A DNA stretch of 64,000 nt from Shewanella seohaensis (GTDB lineage Bacteria; Pseudomonadota; Gammaproteobacteria; Enterobacterales; Shewanellaceae): positions 1,116,001 through 1,180,000 of the forward strand of contig NZ_CP104900.1 in NCBI RefSeq assembly GCF_025449215.1, in the 5' to 3' direction. Below the pieces are notes generated by a model, which worked only from the letters and a program-made list of their open reading frames with translations, made no database searches and was not told where the DNA came from. The position numbers and the translations under genes are program-made. Below are positions 18,605 to 27,708 of this stretch, in pieces (within the stretch, counting starts at the first letter, position 1; each line of letters begins with the position of its first letter).

Positions 18605-19594
18605 GTGAATCAAAGCCACTCTGGATCCTTGGCAACTAACCATGCTCAATTAGGATTGTTGTTTATTTCTGTCGCCGTATTGTTTTGGGGCATGTTACCC
18701 ATAGCGCTTAAGCTATCGGGTAGTTTTATCGATCCTGTGACGTTGACTTGGTTCCGTTTTTTAGTGGCGCTCCTCGTCAGTATTTTGGTGCAGTGGAGTG
18801 CCGGGAGCTTGAAACAGTTTGCGGCGCTCGATGCCAAGGTTTGGCTCAGGCTTATCCTCGCTGGACTGTTTCTAATGCTTAACTATGTGTCATTCGTGTA
18901 TTCCCTCGATTATTTAGCTCCGGGAGCGGCGCAGCTTAATTTTCAAACCTCGCCATTTTTCCTCGCCTTTGGCGGCGTATTGTTTTTTAAAGAACGCTTG
19001 AATGCGGTGCAGCTCAGTTGTTTTGCTACCTTAGCTTTAGGGATGTTGATGTTTTTCCATCCCTATTTAGATTTTTCCGCCACCGATAACCATGAGATCT
19101 GGCTTGGGGTGATGATAGTGCAGTTTTCCGCATTGTCATGGACTACCTATGCGCTGCTGCAAAAGTCACTGTTGAACCGTTTGTCCCCCGCCAACGTACT
19201 CTTAGTCATCTACGCCTTAGGGATCTTTGCGATGGCGCCCTTTAGCGATTTTAGCCAGTTTGCACAAATGGATAGCTTCGACTGGCAAGTGGCGCTGTTT
19301 TGCGCCGCCAATACCTTAATTGCCTACGGCTGCTTCGGACAATCGATGAAGTACTGGCCGACGGCACAGGTGAGCGCCATGCTGGCGTTAACGCCGGTAT
19401 TTAGCTTTAGCGCCACGGCGTTAGTGGTCAGTATAGGTTGGTGGCCTGATGTATTTAAGGCCGATAAATTAGATGCGCTATCGCTCTTTGGCATAGGTGT
19501 GATTATTGTGTCAGTGATGGTGGTGCAGTTACTGCCCATGTATCGCCAGCGCCGCGCACGACGTTTGCAACCCGCTTCACAGACCACTGAATAG
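18605..19594 (+). CDS. EamA (DMT) family transporter
   Basis: A drug/metabolite transporter of about 329 residues with ten hydrophobic segments in two EamA repeats, starting LGLLFISVAVLFWGMLPIALKL and, in the second half, IWLGVMIVQFSALSWTTYALLQKSLL. The family exports amino acids, metabolites or drugs; the substrate is not predictable. The frame is open from 18560, but GTG 18605 is chosen because the family helix begins soon after it and GGGACTTTTCC precedes it. It ends eight bases before the HAD gene, so the two are probably cotranscribed. Confidence 0.75.
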   Translation: MNQSHSGSLATNHAQLGLLFISVAVLFWGMLPIALKLSGSFIDPVTLTWFRFLVALLVSILVQWSAGSLKQFAALDAKVWLRLILAGLFLMLNYVSFVYSLDYLAPGAAQLNFQTSPFFLAFGGVLFFKERLNAVQLSCFATLALGMLMFFHPYLDFSATDNHEIWLGVMIVQFSALSWTTYALLQKSLLNRLSPANVLLVIYALGIFAMAPFSDFSQFAQMDSFDWQVALFCAANTLIAYGCFGQSMKYWPTAQVSAMLALTPVFSFSATALVVSIGWWPDVFKADKLDALSLFGIGVIIVSVMVVQLLPMYRQRRARRLQPASQTTE

Positions 19595-19602
19595 GTACCC
19601 GA

Positions 19603-20223
19603 GTGATAACACGCCTGACCGACATGCAACTTGAACAAATCCGCGGGGTTATCTTTGATCTCGACGGCACGCTTGCCCATTCAAACCCCGATTTTAAAGG
19701 CTTAAGGGCGGCATTAGGTATTGGATCGGGGACCGATATTCTCGAGCATATACATAGCCTTGAGACCACAATGGCTAAGATGCAGGCGCTGGAAATTGTC
19801 CATGACTATGAGCTGGAAAGTTCGCGTCAGGCGAGCTGGATTGAAGGCGCGCAGGCGCTGATTGCCTTTTTAAAGACACGGCAACTACCTCTGGCGATTT
19901 TGACCCGCAATATGCCCGAGGCGGCCAAAATTACCATCGAAAAACTCGGTATTGATATCCCTCTAGTGCTGACCCGTTACGATGCCGAGCCAAAGCCACA
20001 TCCGCAGGGTATCCACTTGATTTGCGAGCAATGGCAGTTGAGTCCGGCGGATATCTTGTATGTGGGGGACTATCTATTCGATCTGCAAACCGCGCAAAAC
20101 GCCGGTAGCCGCTGCGCCCTCTATTGCCCAGAAGAGGTGCCCGACTATGCCCAAGCGGCGGATTTACTCATCGCTAATTATCAGAGCTTTATCGACGCTT
20201 GGGCATTAGAAGTTAAAGGCTAA
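19603..20223 (+). CDS. HAD-superfamily hydrolase (phosphatase-like)
   Basis: A 206-residue haloacid-dehalogenase protein. Motif I is VIFDLDGTLAHSNPDF with both catalytic aspartates, motif II is ILTRNMPEAAK, motif III is the lysine in EPKPHPQGIHL, and motif IV is YVGDYLFDLQTA. All catalytic residues are present, so it should be an active phosphatase such as a phosphoglycolate- or nucleotide-phosphatase relative. The substrate is unknown. The GTG start at 19603 follows GGTACCCGA. It lies eight bases after the EamA stop. Confidence 0.8.
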   Translation: MITRLTDMQLEQIRGVIFDLDGTLAHSNPDFKGLRAALGIGSGTDILEHIHSLETTMAKMQALEIVHDYELESSRQASWIEGAQALIAFLKTRQLPLAILTRNMPEAAKITIEKLGIDIPLVLTRYDAEPKPHPQGIHLICEQWQLSPADILYVGDYLFDLQTAQNAGSRCALYCPEEVPDYAQAADLLIANYQSFIDAWALEVKG

Positions 20224-20239
20224 CTCAAGCGCGGACGGA

Positions 20240-21082
20240 CTAATCCCAATCGGGGGCAAAGTCTGGATCTGCGACCCTGTGATTGCGATCCAGTTGATTG
20301 ATTTGCTCTATTTCTGCAGGCGTTAAGCTAATCCTTGCTGCGGCAAGGTTGCTGCGAACATTCTCTCTTTGGGTTGAGGAGGGAATGGTGGCAAAACCTA
20401 ATTGTCGCAGCCATGCCAACACAATTTGTGCGGGAGTGGCTCGATGCGCCATGGCTAAGTTGACAATGGTTTCATCCTGCAACACTGCGCCATAGGCAAA
20501 TGGCATGTATCCCGTTACTAATACATTGTGTTGTTTACAAAAATCCGTCACTTTGCGATTGATGAGATAGGGATGCACTTCTACTTGATTGGTATAAATA
20601 ACACCTTCGCCTAAGATGGCAATCGCTTGCGCGAGTTGTGCATTGGTAAAGTTTGATACGCCAATCCGACGGGTTAGGCCTTTATCTAATACCGCTTTGA
20701 GTTCTGAAAGATACTCGACCATATTGGGCTCATCGCTGTTTAACGGCCAATGGATGAGTAACAGGTCAAGATACTCGGTTTGCAGCGCCGTTAGACTGTC
20801 GATAACGCTAGTCTCAAAGCGTTCCTTCGTCAGGTTTTCAGTCCAAACTTTGGTCGTGATAAACAGTTCTTGGCGTGGGATCCCTGAGGCGTTAATCGCA
20901 TCCCCGACGGCCGATTCATTACCATAAATTTGTGCCGTATCGATATGGCGTGAACCTTCTTCGAGTGCCATCAACACTGCATCGAACGCAGCTTTATCTT
21001 TAAGCCTGAATGTTCCTGTGCCCAGTATCGGCATCGCTGTCAGAGGCGTTTGGTTAAATGCTGTCGCATTGGTGTGAGTCAT
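20240..21082 (-). CDS. dkgB: Aldo/keto reductase DkgB-like (2,5-diketo-D-gluconate reductase B)
   Basis: A 280-residue AKR enzyme. It tracks E. coli DkgB along its length: LGTGTFRLKDKAAFDAVLMA, HIDTAQIYGNESAVGDAI with catalytic Asp and Tyr, ITTKVWTENL with the catalytic Lys, LLIHWP with the His, and a C terminus ending APDWD. The family reduces 2,5-diketogluconate, methylglyoxal and other carbonyls with NADPH. The ribosome site AAGGGGAAG precedes ATG 21082. In E. coli dkgB neighbours the LysR gene yafC, and here too a LysR gene lies next door. Its promoter region carries an 18-bp motif repeated at the LysR/MFS promoter. Confidence 0.88.
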   Translation of the reverse strand: MTHTNATAFNQTPLTAMPILGTGTFRLKDKAAFDAVLMALEEGSRHIDTAQIYGNESAVGDAINASGIPRQELFITTKVWTENLTKERFETSVIDSLTALQTEYLDLLLIHWPLNSDEPNMVEYLSELKAVLDKGLTRRIGVSNFTNAQLAQAIAILGEGVIYTNQVEVHPYLINRKVTDFCKQHNVLVTGYMPFAYGAVLQDETIVNLAMAHRATPAQIVLAWLRQLGFATIPSSTQRENVRSNLAAARISLTPAEIEQINQLDRNHRVADPDFAPDWD

Positions 21083-21151
21083 ATTCTTCCCCTTATTCTG
21101 TGGATGGGGTAACTGTCACCGATCACGCTTTGTTGATAAAGAGGCTAAAGC

Positions 21152-21169
21152 ACAAATGATTTTTGCTAT
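21152..21169. promoter_or_regulatory. Shared 18-bp motif upstream of dkgB
   Basis: ACAAATGATTTTTGCTAT occurs here, 70 bases before the dkgB start, and again in the opposite orientation at 22129-22146 between the LysR and MFS genes. An exact 18-base match in two promoters flanking one regulator gene suggests a binding site for that regulator. Confidence 0.7.
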
Positions 21170-21214
21170 TACCGCAACAATCTATGGTACTTAACGCCCT
21201 AATCACTTCTAAAT

Positions 21215-22096
21215 TTAAAGGGTTAGCCGAGGTTGAATAAAATCAATAAAGGCGGAGATCCGCCGAGCAACGGTAGAGGTCTTGTAATAGACGGCATTGA
21301 CTTGTTCCCGCTCTATATTCACGACTCGCTCGTTTTCAAGCAAAGGCAATAAACGACCGTTGGCAATATCATCGCTGACCATAAAGCCAGACAGGCAGGC
21401 TATGCCGTTACCCGCGAGGGCTAATTGACGTACGGTTTCGCCATTGCTTGCCCGCATTGTGGGAACAATGGGTTCCAGCCCTTTGAGTGGCCAATGATTC
21501 AAGACCTTAGCGCCCGTAAAACCGATAAGACTGTGGTGGTTTAGCTCGCTGACGCTTTTAGGTAAACCGCGTTTGGCGAGGTATTCCTTAGAGGCCACAA
21601 TATGCAGTTTACTCTTACCTAAGGGTCTAGCGTGCAGGGTTGAGTCGGTGAGTTTTCCTATACGAATCGCCACATCGGTGCGCTTTTCAATCAAGTCGAC
21701 AAAGCCTTCGTTCGAGGTCAGTTCTAGCTCTATCTCGGGGTAAAGCTGTTTAAACTCATGCACTAAGGGGACTATCTGGTGTAGCACAAAAGGGCTGGCA
21801 GCATCGACTCTAAGCTTACCCTTAGGTTGCTCCCCTCGACTCATAAGTTCTTCTTCCGCTAACTGTATGGTTTGCAGCCCAAGCCTAACTGCATCGACAA
21901 ACAGGCGTCCCTCATTGGTTAATTCGACTCGTCGAGTCGTGCGGTTGAGCAGGGTGATTTGCAACTGACTCTCAAGTTTGGTCACAGCTCTTGAAACCCT
22001 AGCAACTTGAATATCGAGCGCTTCGGCCGCTGCGGAAAATCCGCCACTATCGACCACTGTGAGTAGTATCTGTAAGTCATCTGAGCGAGTCAGCAT
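21215..22096 (-). CDS. LysR-family transcriptional regulator (YafC-like)
   Basis: A regulator of about 293 residues. The N-terminal winged helix is DLQILLTVVDSGGFSAAAEALDIQVARVSRAV, followed by a substrate-binding domain. It belongs to the large CrgA/YafC-type LysR clade; E. coli yafC is likewise next to dkgB. The ATG at 22096 is chosen because TTGGAGACTGAC precedes it; the TTG at 22108 is less likely. It is divergent from an MFS gene and upstream of dkgB on the same strand. The 18-bp motif in both promoters suggests it controls dkgB, the MFS gene and itself. The ligand is unknown. Confidence 0.85.
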   Translation of the reverse strand: MLTRSDDLQILLTVVDSGGFSAAAEALDIQVARVSRAVTKLESQLQITLLNRTTRRVELTNEGRLFVDAVRLGLQTIQLAEEELMSRGEQPKGKLRVDAASPFVLHQIVPLVHEFKQLYPEIELELTSNEGFVDLIEKRTDVAIRIGKLTDSTLHARPLGKSKLHIVASKEYLAKRGLPKSVSELNHHSLIGFTGAKVLNHWPLKGLEPIVPTMRASNGETVRQLALAGNGIACLSGFMVSDDIANGRLLPLLENERVVNIEREQVNAVYYKTSTVARRISAFIDFIQPRLTL

Positions 22097-22128
22097 GTCA
22101 GTCTCCAACGAGGTAATTAGTTACGTTT

Positions 22129-22146
22129 ATAGCAAAAATCATTTGT
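22129..22146. promoter_or_regulatory. Shared 18-bp motif between LysR and MFS genes
   Basis: ATAGCAAAAATCATTTGT is the exact reverse complement of the motif at 21152-21169. It lies 33 bases before the LysR start and 133 bases before the MFS start, in the divergent promoter region. Confidence 0.7.
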
Positions 22147-22278
22147 AAAAATCACTCTTTTTGACAATAAACTTTATCGTCAAGATAGCGCCATCTGAAG
22201 TTATGTGAACAGGTTTAACTTCAGCTCTATTAGCCCTTATCGAGCTTGTCGCTCGTTTAATACAGGATGGACGCCATC

Positions 22279-23475
22279 ATGCCTTTAGCTTTACTCGCAT
22301 TGACGCTAAGCGCCTTTGCTATTGGAACAACTGAGTTTGTCATCGTGGGATTAATTCCCACTATGGCGCAGGACTTACAGGTTTCTCTCCCCTCGGCGGG
22401 ATTATTAGTCAGCCTCTATGCCCTTGGGGTAGCCGTTGGCGCCCCAGTATTAACGGCGTTAACGGGGCATTGGAATCGTAAACATGTGTTATTAGCGGTA
22501 ATGACGCTATTCGTCGCGGGGAATGTGCTCGCGTGGCAAGCCCCGAGTTATGAAACTCTGATTGCAGCGCGGGTGATCACTGGTTTAGCCCATGGGGTGT
22601 TCTTTTCGATTGGCTCAACCATTGCAACTGGACTGGTACCAAAGGAAAAAGCGGCCAGTGCCATTGCGATTATGTTTACAGGACTGACCGTCGCACTGGT
22701 AACAGGAGTGCCCCTAGGGACTTATATCGGCCAGAGTTTTGGTTGGCAATCGACATTTTTAGCCGTTGCTCTGCTTGGTCTTATCGCCTTGATAGGCAGT
22801 GCATTCTTAGTGCCGAACAACCTTAAGCAGACCCGTGCTGCCAGTTTACTGACCCAAGCTAAAGTGTTGACTGAGCCAAGATTACTGCTGGTATTTGCCA
22901 TTACTGCAATTGGGTATGGCGGTACTTTTGTCGCCTTTACCTTTCTCGCGCCGATTTTACAGCAGATCAGTGGCTTCGATGCGAGTGCGATAGGGATGAT
23001 CATGTTGGTGTATGGTGTCTCGGTTGCCATAGGTAACATCTGGGGCGGTAAGATGGCCGATAACATGGGGCCAATCAAAGCCCTCAGTTATATTTTTACT
23101 GGTTTAGCTGCGGTGTTGTTTATCTTCCATTTTACGGCGTTAAACCCTATTACCGCTGTGTTAACCATACTCGTTTGGGGCGCTTTCGCCTTTGGCAATG
23201 TTCCTGGATTACAGGTCTATGTTGTCAAACTGGCTGAAACCTATGCTCCAACCGCAGTAGATGTAGCGTCGGGATTAAATATCGCCGCCTTCAACATTGG
23301 AATTGCCTTAGGTGCTTGGGGCGGCGGACTCATTGTCGAGCAGATGGGATTAATGCAAACCCCATTGATTGGTGCGCTAGTGGTGATTGCGGCGCTGCTA
23401 TTAACTCGCCTGAGTGGTTATTTGGATACTCGAACTGAGCCTGTTAATGCGTCAGTCGATGGAGTTAAGCAATAG
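22279..23475 (+). CDS. MFS transporter, AraJ/YdhP-like (DHA1 family)
   Basis: A twelve-helix major-facilitator protein of about 398 residues. The start LALTLSAFAIGTTEFVIVGL and the conserved GHWNRKHVLL loop and GLAHGVFFSIGSTIA helix are characteristic of AraJ/YdhP-type exporters of sugars, arabinose analogues or drugs. ATG 22279 is chosen since CAGGATGG lies upstream at suitable spacing. It is divergent from the LysR gene and probably under its control. A hairpin, TGGGCTTGC/GCAAGCCCA at 23491-23522, follows. Confidence 0.85.
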   Translation: MPLALLALTLSAFAIGTTEFVIVGLIPTMAQDLQVSLPSAGLLVSLYALGVAVGAPVLTALTGHWNRKHVLLAVMTLFVAGNVLAWQAPSYETLIAARVITGLAHGVFFSIGSTIATGLVPKEKAASAIAIMFTGLTVALVTGVPLGTYIGQSFGWQSTFLAVALLGLIALIGSAFLVPNNLKQTRAASLLTQAKVLTEPRLLLVFAITAIGYGGTFVAFTFLAPILQQISGFDASAIGMIMLVYGVSVAIGNIWGGKMADNMGPIKALSYIFTGLAAVLFIFHFTALNPITAVLTILVWGAFAFGNVPGLQVYVVKLAETYAPTAVDVASGLNIAAFNIGIALGAWGGGLIVEQMGLMQTPLIGALVVIAALLLTRLSGYLDTRTEPVNASVDGVKQ

Positions 23476-23490
23476 GTTATCGTTGCAATA

Positions 23491-23522
23491 TGGGCTTGCT
23501 AACCACTGTGTTTGCAAGCCCA
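23491..23522. terminator. Hairpin between convergent MFS and small membrane protein genes
   Basis: The inverted repeat TGGGCTTGC (23491-23499) / GCAAGCCCA (23514-23522) has no clear T run, so it is a weak terminator candidate serving two convergent genes. Confidence 0.5.
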
Positions 23523-23535
23523 TTAAAGTCTAAAT

Positions 23536-23907
23536 CTACTGCCCAGTTGTACTCGTGGTTAAGGCATCTTGTTTATCTTGCTTAAGCCCCAGCCGAATAC
23601 TGTCGAGCAATGCCACTAACCAGCAGAGCAAAAAGCCATAGAGCAGTTCATTGGCATTGGCCATGGTGGTTTGGGTTTGCTGAGTGATTTCGGCGGATAT
23701 CACGCCGACATCTAGGGGTAAGGTGCCATTTTGGATCTCTAAGGCGATCACTTGTGCCACTTGATAGATTTGCATGAGGAGCAGCATCAGGCTGATAACA
23801 GCTAAGCTGAAAAACACCAGCGCCGAACGTTTATGTTTAAGGTAAAAGTGGCCGCTGCCGGGGGCGACAAAAGCGGATAACAGGCCAGCGGTAATGGCTT
23901 TTTTCAT
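23536..23907 (-). CDS. Small membrane protein of unknown function
   Basis: A 123-residue protein starting MKKAITAGLLSAFVAPGSGHFYLKHKRSA, a pattern like the small TM2-type proteins whose first helix is followed by a G-x-G-x-F-Y-L motif. Three hydrophobic stretches lie at about residues 5-20, 28-52 and 87-105. The loop between the last two is polar (EITQQTQTTMANA). I cannot assign a function. It sits alone downstream of deaD on the same strand but behind the deaD terminator. Confidence 0.65.
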   Translation of the reverse strand: MKKAITAGLLSAFVAPGSGHFYLKHKRSALVFFSLAVISLMLLLMQIYQVAQVIALEIQNGTLPLDVGVISAEITQQTQTTMANANELLYGFLLCWLVALLDSIRLGLKQDKQDALTTSTTGQ

Positions 23908-23999
23908 CGAAATACATTAATTGTGTTGCCAAAGACTAAGGCGACACTAATAGACCTATTGGCTTAAGTGCAAGTTAATTCGGAAAAATGATAGACAAC

Positions 24000-24027
24000 A
24001 AAAAAGGAGCCGAGGCTCCTTTTTTAA
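24000..24027 (-). terminator. deaD terminator
   Basis: AAAAAGGAGCC GA GGCTCCTTTTTT is a compact intrinsic terminator, symmetrical in sequence, just past the deaD stop on the minus strand. Confidence 0.88.
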
Positions 24028-24072
24028 TGCGTTTGTTTAAATCTGCTTAACCTAACGACTTAGGTTTGGCGA

Positions 24073-25941
24073 TTACTCTTCGCGTGGTTTACGTGGTCTA
24101 CGCTCGCCTGCTGGCTTATCAGAGCGTGGTTTGCGATCAGCAAATGGCTTGTCGCCAGAGGCTGAACGTGGTTTACGCTCGCCCATTGGACGGTCACCAC
24201 GTGGACGACGGTCGCTACGTGCGCCACGGCCTGAATCTACGAATACCTGATCGCCTGCTTCACGGATGTTCAGTGGCTTGCCACATACGCGCACTTTCTT
24301 CAGGTGCTGCAGCACTTCTTTTGGCATGCCGTCTGGCAGGTCAACGGTAGTCACTGCATCGTATAATTGGATGGCACCGATGTAACGGCTGTCGATGTTA
24401 GCTTCGTTTGCAATAGCGCCAACGATGTTGCCCACACCCACGCCATTGTCACGACCTACGTCGATAACATAACGGCACATCTTCAGATCTGGGTTGTCTT
24501 TTAACGCTTCGGCGCTGCCAAGGCTGGCTGGCAGTGGGCGTGACTCACGGCTGCGACGTTCACCGCGCTCGCCACGTTCAGCACCACGTTCGCTGCGCTC
24601 ATTGCGTTCATCGCGGGTACGCTCTTGAATCGCAGGTAATTGCAGTGGGCGTTCTTGCTGAACTTGGTGCAGCAGGGCTGCGGCCAGCAGATCGGTATCC
24701 ACTTCCAACTGTTGGCATAACTGGGCAACTGCTTCGCGCATAAAGTCCAGATCTTGCGTCATGGTTTGCGCTAACTGCTCACCTAAGCGAGACAGACGAC
24801 GTTCTGCAACCGTCTCTGGGCTTGGTACTTTCATTGGTGAAATACGGCTGTTGGTTGCGCGCTCGATGGTGCGCAGCATACGCATTTCACGGCTGGTAAC
24901 GAACAGAATCGCCATACCCGTACGGCCAGCACGGCCAGTACGACCGATACGGTGTACGTAAGCTTCAGTATCGTAAGGGATATCGTAGTTCACTACGTGG
25001 CCGATACGCTCAACGTCCAGACCACGGGCCGCAACGTCGGTCGCGATCAGAATGTCTAGCTTGCCGCTTTTCAGCTGCTCAACGGCGCGCTCACGGGCTT
25101 GCTGGTTCATATCACCGTGCAGTGGTGATGAAGCGTAGCCGCGGGCTTCGAGTTTTTCTGCTAATTCAACGCATGAGTTACGGGTACGAACGAAGATGAT
25201 GATACCTTCGGTATTTTCAACTTCTAATACGCGTACTAAGGCTTCTAACTTGTTGTGCTGAGACACTTGCACGAAACGTTGCTCGATAGAGTCAACTGTG
25301 GTGTGGCTCGCAGCGATGCTGATGTTAGTCGCATCTTTTAAGTGCTTGTTAGCAACACGCTTGATTTGTTCTGGCATAGTGGCCGAGAACAGTGCCAGTT
25401 GGCGCTGCTCTGGTGTGTGTTCCAGAATCCATTCGATATCGTCGATAAAGCCCATTTTTAACATTTCGTCGGCTTCGTCGAGTACCAGCGCTTGCAGGGT
25501 TTCCAGCTTTAAGGTGCCACGGCGCATATGGTCCATTACACGGCCAGGGGTACCCACGATAACCTGTGGGCCACGCTTCAGGGCGTTTAATTGCTGATGC
25601 ATGCTCTGACCGCCATAGATTGGCAGTACATGGAAACCTTTCATAAATTTCGCGTAGCTGCTGAAAGCTTCTGCTACTTGCACCGCTAATTCGCGGGTTG
25701 GCGCTAATACTAAGATTTGTGGAACAGCTTGGCTGGTCACTTTGTTGAGCAGGGGCAGGGCGAAGGCGCCAGTTTTACCTGTACCGGTTTGTGCCTGGCC
25801 TAAAATATCTTTACCAGCCATTAATGGGTCGATACTAGCTGCTTGAATTGGCGTAGGTTTTTCGTAACCTAGCTCGTCAAGAGCACGCAACAAAGGCTCG
25901 GACAGGCCGAGTTCGCGGAAAGTTTTTTCACTGGATGACAT
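24073..25941 (-). CDS. deaD: ATP-dependent RNA helicase DeaD (CsdA)
   Basis: A 622-residue DEAD-box helicase. The motifs run in order: Q motif YEKPTPIQAASI, Walker A AQTGTGKT, PTRELAVQ, GTPGR, DEAD box VLDEADEML, SAT, and in the second domain RGLDVERIGHVVNYD and HRIGRTGRAGR. The C-terminal part has a DbpA-type RNA-binding domain and a basic Arg/Gly/Pro-rich tail, as in E. coli DeaD. It unwinds RNA in ribosome assembly and cold adaptation. The long 5' region on the minus strand (25942-26136) is typical of cold-regulated deaD genes, but no element could be identified in it. Confidence 0.95.
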   Translation of the reverse strand: MSSSEKTFRELGLSEPLLRALDELGYEKPTPIQAASIDPLMAGKDILGQAQTGTGKTGAFALPLLNKVTSQAVPQILVLAPTRELAVQVAEAFSSYAKFMKGFHVLPIYGGQSMHQQLNALKRGPQVIVGTPGRVMDHMRRGTLKLETLQALVLDEADEMLKMGFIDDIEWILEHTPEQRQLALFSATMPEQIKRVANKHLKDATNISIAASHTTVDSIEQRFVQVSQHNKLEALVRVLEVENTEGIIIFVRTRNSCVELAEKLEARGYASSPLHGDMNQQARERAVEQLKSGKLDILIATDVAARGLDVERIGHVVNYDIPYDTEAYVHRIGRTGRAGRTGMAILFVTSREMRMLRTIERATNSRISPMKVPSPETVAERRLSRLGEQLAQTMTQDLDFMREAVAQLCQQLEVDTDLLAAALLHQVQQERPLQLPAIQERTRDERNERSERGAERGERGERRSRESRPLPASLGSAEALKDNPDLKMCRYVIDVGRDNGVGVGNIVGAIANEANIDSRYIGAIQLYDAVTTVDLPDGMPKEVLQHLKKVRVCGKPLNIREAGDQVFVDSGRGARSDRRPRGDRPMGERKPRSASGDKPFADRKPRSDKPAGERRPRKPREE

Positions 25942-26136
25942 GGGTTGTAGCCTTGTGGATGCGCCCGGATTGGCGCTTAAGTTTCACAGACAGAAAATCA
26001 ACCCCGTGTCGACTTCCCGCACCGAAAACGCCAGATTATAGCAGCATGTGTGCCACTTTACCAATCTGACTGAGGATAAATACAGGGTTTTGCGTATATT
26101 TTTTGCAAAAACTGAGCAAGAAACGCGCCACTTCGA

Positions 26137-27177
26137 TTAATTTTTCAAAAAGTCGCCATTGAGTCGTAGGATTTCGAAGGCGGATTCTGTCACCGCCGCG
26201 AGAAACACATAGTCCAAAGTGTCGGGGGTATCTTCGGGGGTATGGTACTGCGGATGAGTGGGAACGCCAAAGTAGAGCCAAGGGATCTTAGCTTTATGGA
26301 AAGGATAATGATCCGAGGCCCTGAGCCAATCAGTGCTCTGGATGCTTCGTCCCACGGGTTTGGGATGACTCAACTTAATGCAGAGGCGATTATTCGCGTT
26401 TAGCATGGTCCTAAATTGTGGAAACTGATAAAAGTTGCGGCTCCCCTCGAGGTAAATGGCATAGGGGCGACTCGGGTGGCCAATCATATCGAGATTAAGC
26501 ATCAGTTCAAATTGCGCCTCGGGCATGCGCTGCTTGAGTTGTTCGACGAGTGCCGTACTGCCATACAGCCCCGGCTCTTCCGCATCGGTGGCGACAAACA
26601 TTAAGTTAATATTGGGCAGCGAATCGGGGACGGCGCTTAGCTGCGCTTGCCAGTGGGCGGCGAGAGCCAACAGGGCGGCAACACCTGAGGCGTTATCATC
26701 GGCGCCGTGGTAAATCTTGCTGCCACTCATGCCGAGATGATCGTAGTGAGCCACCACAATGCGCCATCGATTGGTGGGCTGGTGTGCGGGAACTAACGCC
26801 ACCATATTGCTTCCCGTCTCTTGGCTAAAAAGCGTGGCATATTCGAAGGGCACCTCGAAAGTCTCTGCCCAAGGAGTAAGCCCAAGTTGTTGATACTGGC
26901 TGTGCAGATAGTTGCGAGTCTTGGCGGCACCTTCCGTTTGGGTTTTACGCCCCATTAATTCTGCGGCGCTGAGTGTTGCTACTGTTTGCTTAAGATCTGC
27001 GGGCACGGCCCAATTCAATCGAATCGCCTCAGGTGAGCAAGTGTATTCGGCGGGTTGATTGGCACAGGCCGTAAGGCCCAAACACAAGCTCAGGATACAC
27101 AAGCGCAATATGCTCAAGCCTATGCGATGAGACTGGGGGCGAGTGATTGCTATGAGTGGGTGCGCCAGATTGCCCAT
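26137..27177 (-). CDS. M28-family zinc aminopeptidase-like lipoprotein
   Basis: A protein of about 346 residues with a basic N terminus, a hydrophobic signal and the lipobox LGLTAC, then an M28 catalytic domain. Expected metal and acid residues are seen in VVAHYDHLG, HGADDNASGVAALL, VATDAEEPGLYGS and LNLDMIGH. These two-zinc exopeptidases trim peptides in the envelope. The ATG at 27177 (behind TTAAGGATAGCC) is preferred to that at 27210. It follows the small membrane-anchored gene below uvrA on the same strand. Confidence 0.82.
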   Translation of the reverse strand: MGNLAHPLIAITRPQSHRIGLSILRLCILSLCLGLTACANQPAEYTCSPEAIRLNWAVPADLKQTVATLSAAELMGRKTQTEGAAKTRNYLHSQYQQLGLTPWAETFEVPFEYATLFSQETGSNMVALVPAHQPTNRWRIVVAHYDHLGMSGSKIYHGADDNASGVAALLALAAHWQAQLSAVPDSLPNINLMFVATDAEEPGLYGSTALVEQLKQRMPEAQFELMLNLDMIGHPSRPYAIYLEGSRNFYQFPQFRTMLNANNRLCIKLSHPKPVGRSIQSTDWLRASDHYPFHKAKIPWLYFGVPTHPQYHTPEDTPDTLDYVFLAAVTESAFEILRLNGDFLKN

Positions 27178-27265
27178 GGCTATCCTTAAGGTTGGCAATA
27201 GGATGATCAATCCTAAGCCTAACAGGGATTTAGCCTGGCTGCATTGGCCGTAATGCTGAATTAGT

Positions 27266-27601
27266 CTAAGACGCGGATCTCGGGGAGAGTGTCGCCTCTT
27301 GATGACGGCTTAAATTAAAGTGCTCCAAGCCAGAGACTAAATGGGTGCGTGAGCAAATAGTGACTTGGGTGTTTTTGGTGAGTCCGCCTTGGGCAAGCGT
27401 AGTGATCCTACCATCGGGTAAGGCGAGCAGGCTGCTATTGGCTGAGCTATCCAACACTGTCACCTGTAAACGTGTGGGTTGACCGATAAGCGGATCGACA
27501 GCGGCAATAACCAATGCCACAAGCGTTAGCCCTAGACAGGTGATGAGTAATAGATTGGCGCGACTTAAGCTCGTCAAACTCGGGCGATGCGTTGGCAACA
27601 T
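27266..27601 (-). CDS. Small single-helix membrane protein of unknown function
   Basis: A protein of about 111 residues. One membrane helix lies at about 20-43 (LLLITCLGLTLVALVIAAVDPL) and a short periplasmic domain of about 65 residues follows. I recognise no family. The ATG at 27601 is supported by ATCGAGGAGAAC; the longer frame from 27688 is less likely. It lies between uvrA and the M28 peptidase on the same strand, with about 90-110 bases on each side, and could be cotranscribed with the peptidase. Confidence 0.6.
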   Translation of the reverse strand: MLPTHRPSLTSLSRANLLLITCLGLTLVALVIAAVDPLIGQPTRLQVTVLDSSANSSLLALPDGRITTLAQGGLTKNTQVTICSRTHLVSGLEHFNLSRHQEATLSPRSAS

Positions 27602-27708
27602 GTTCTCCTCGATTGATAACGGCGAATGGCTTGCCTGAGATGTTTTATACCACGATAGGGTGTAATTACAGCGCCTTGGAGATACCAAGGCACTGCTGAC
27701 ACTTAATA

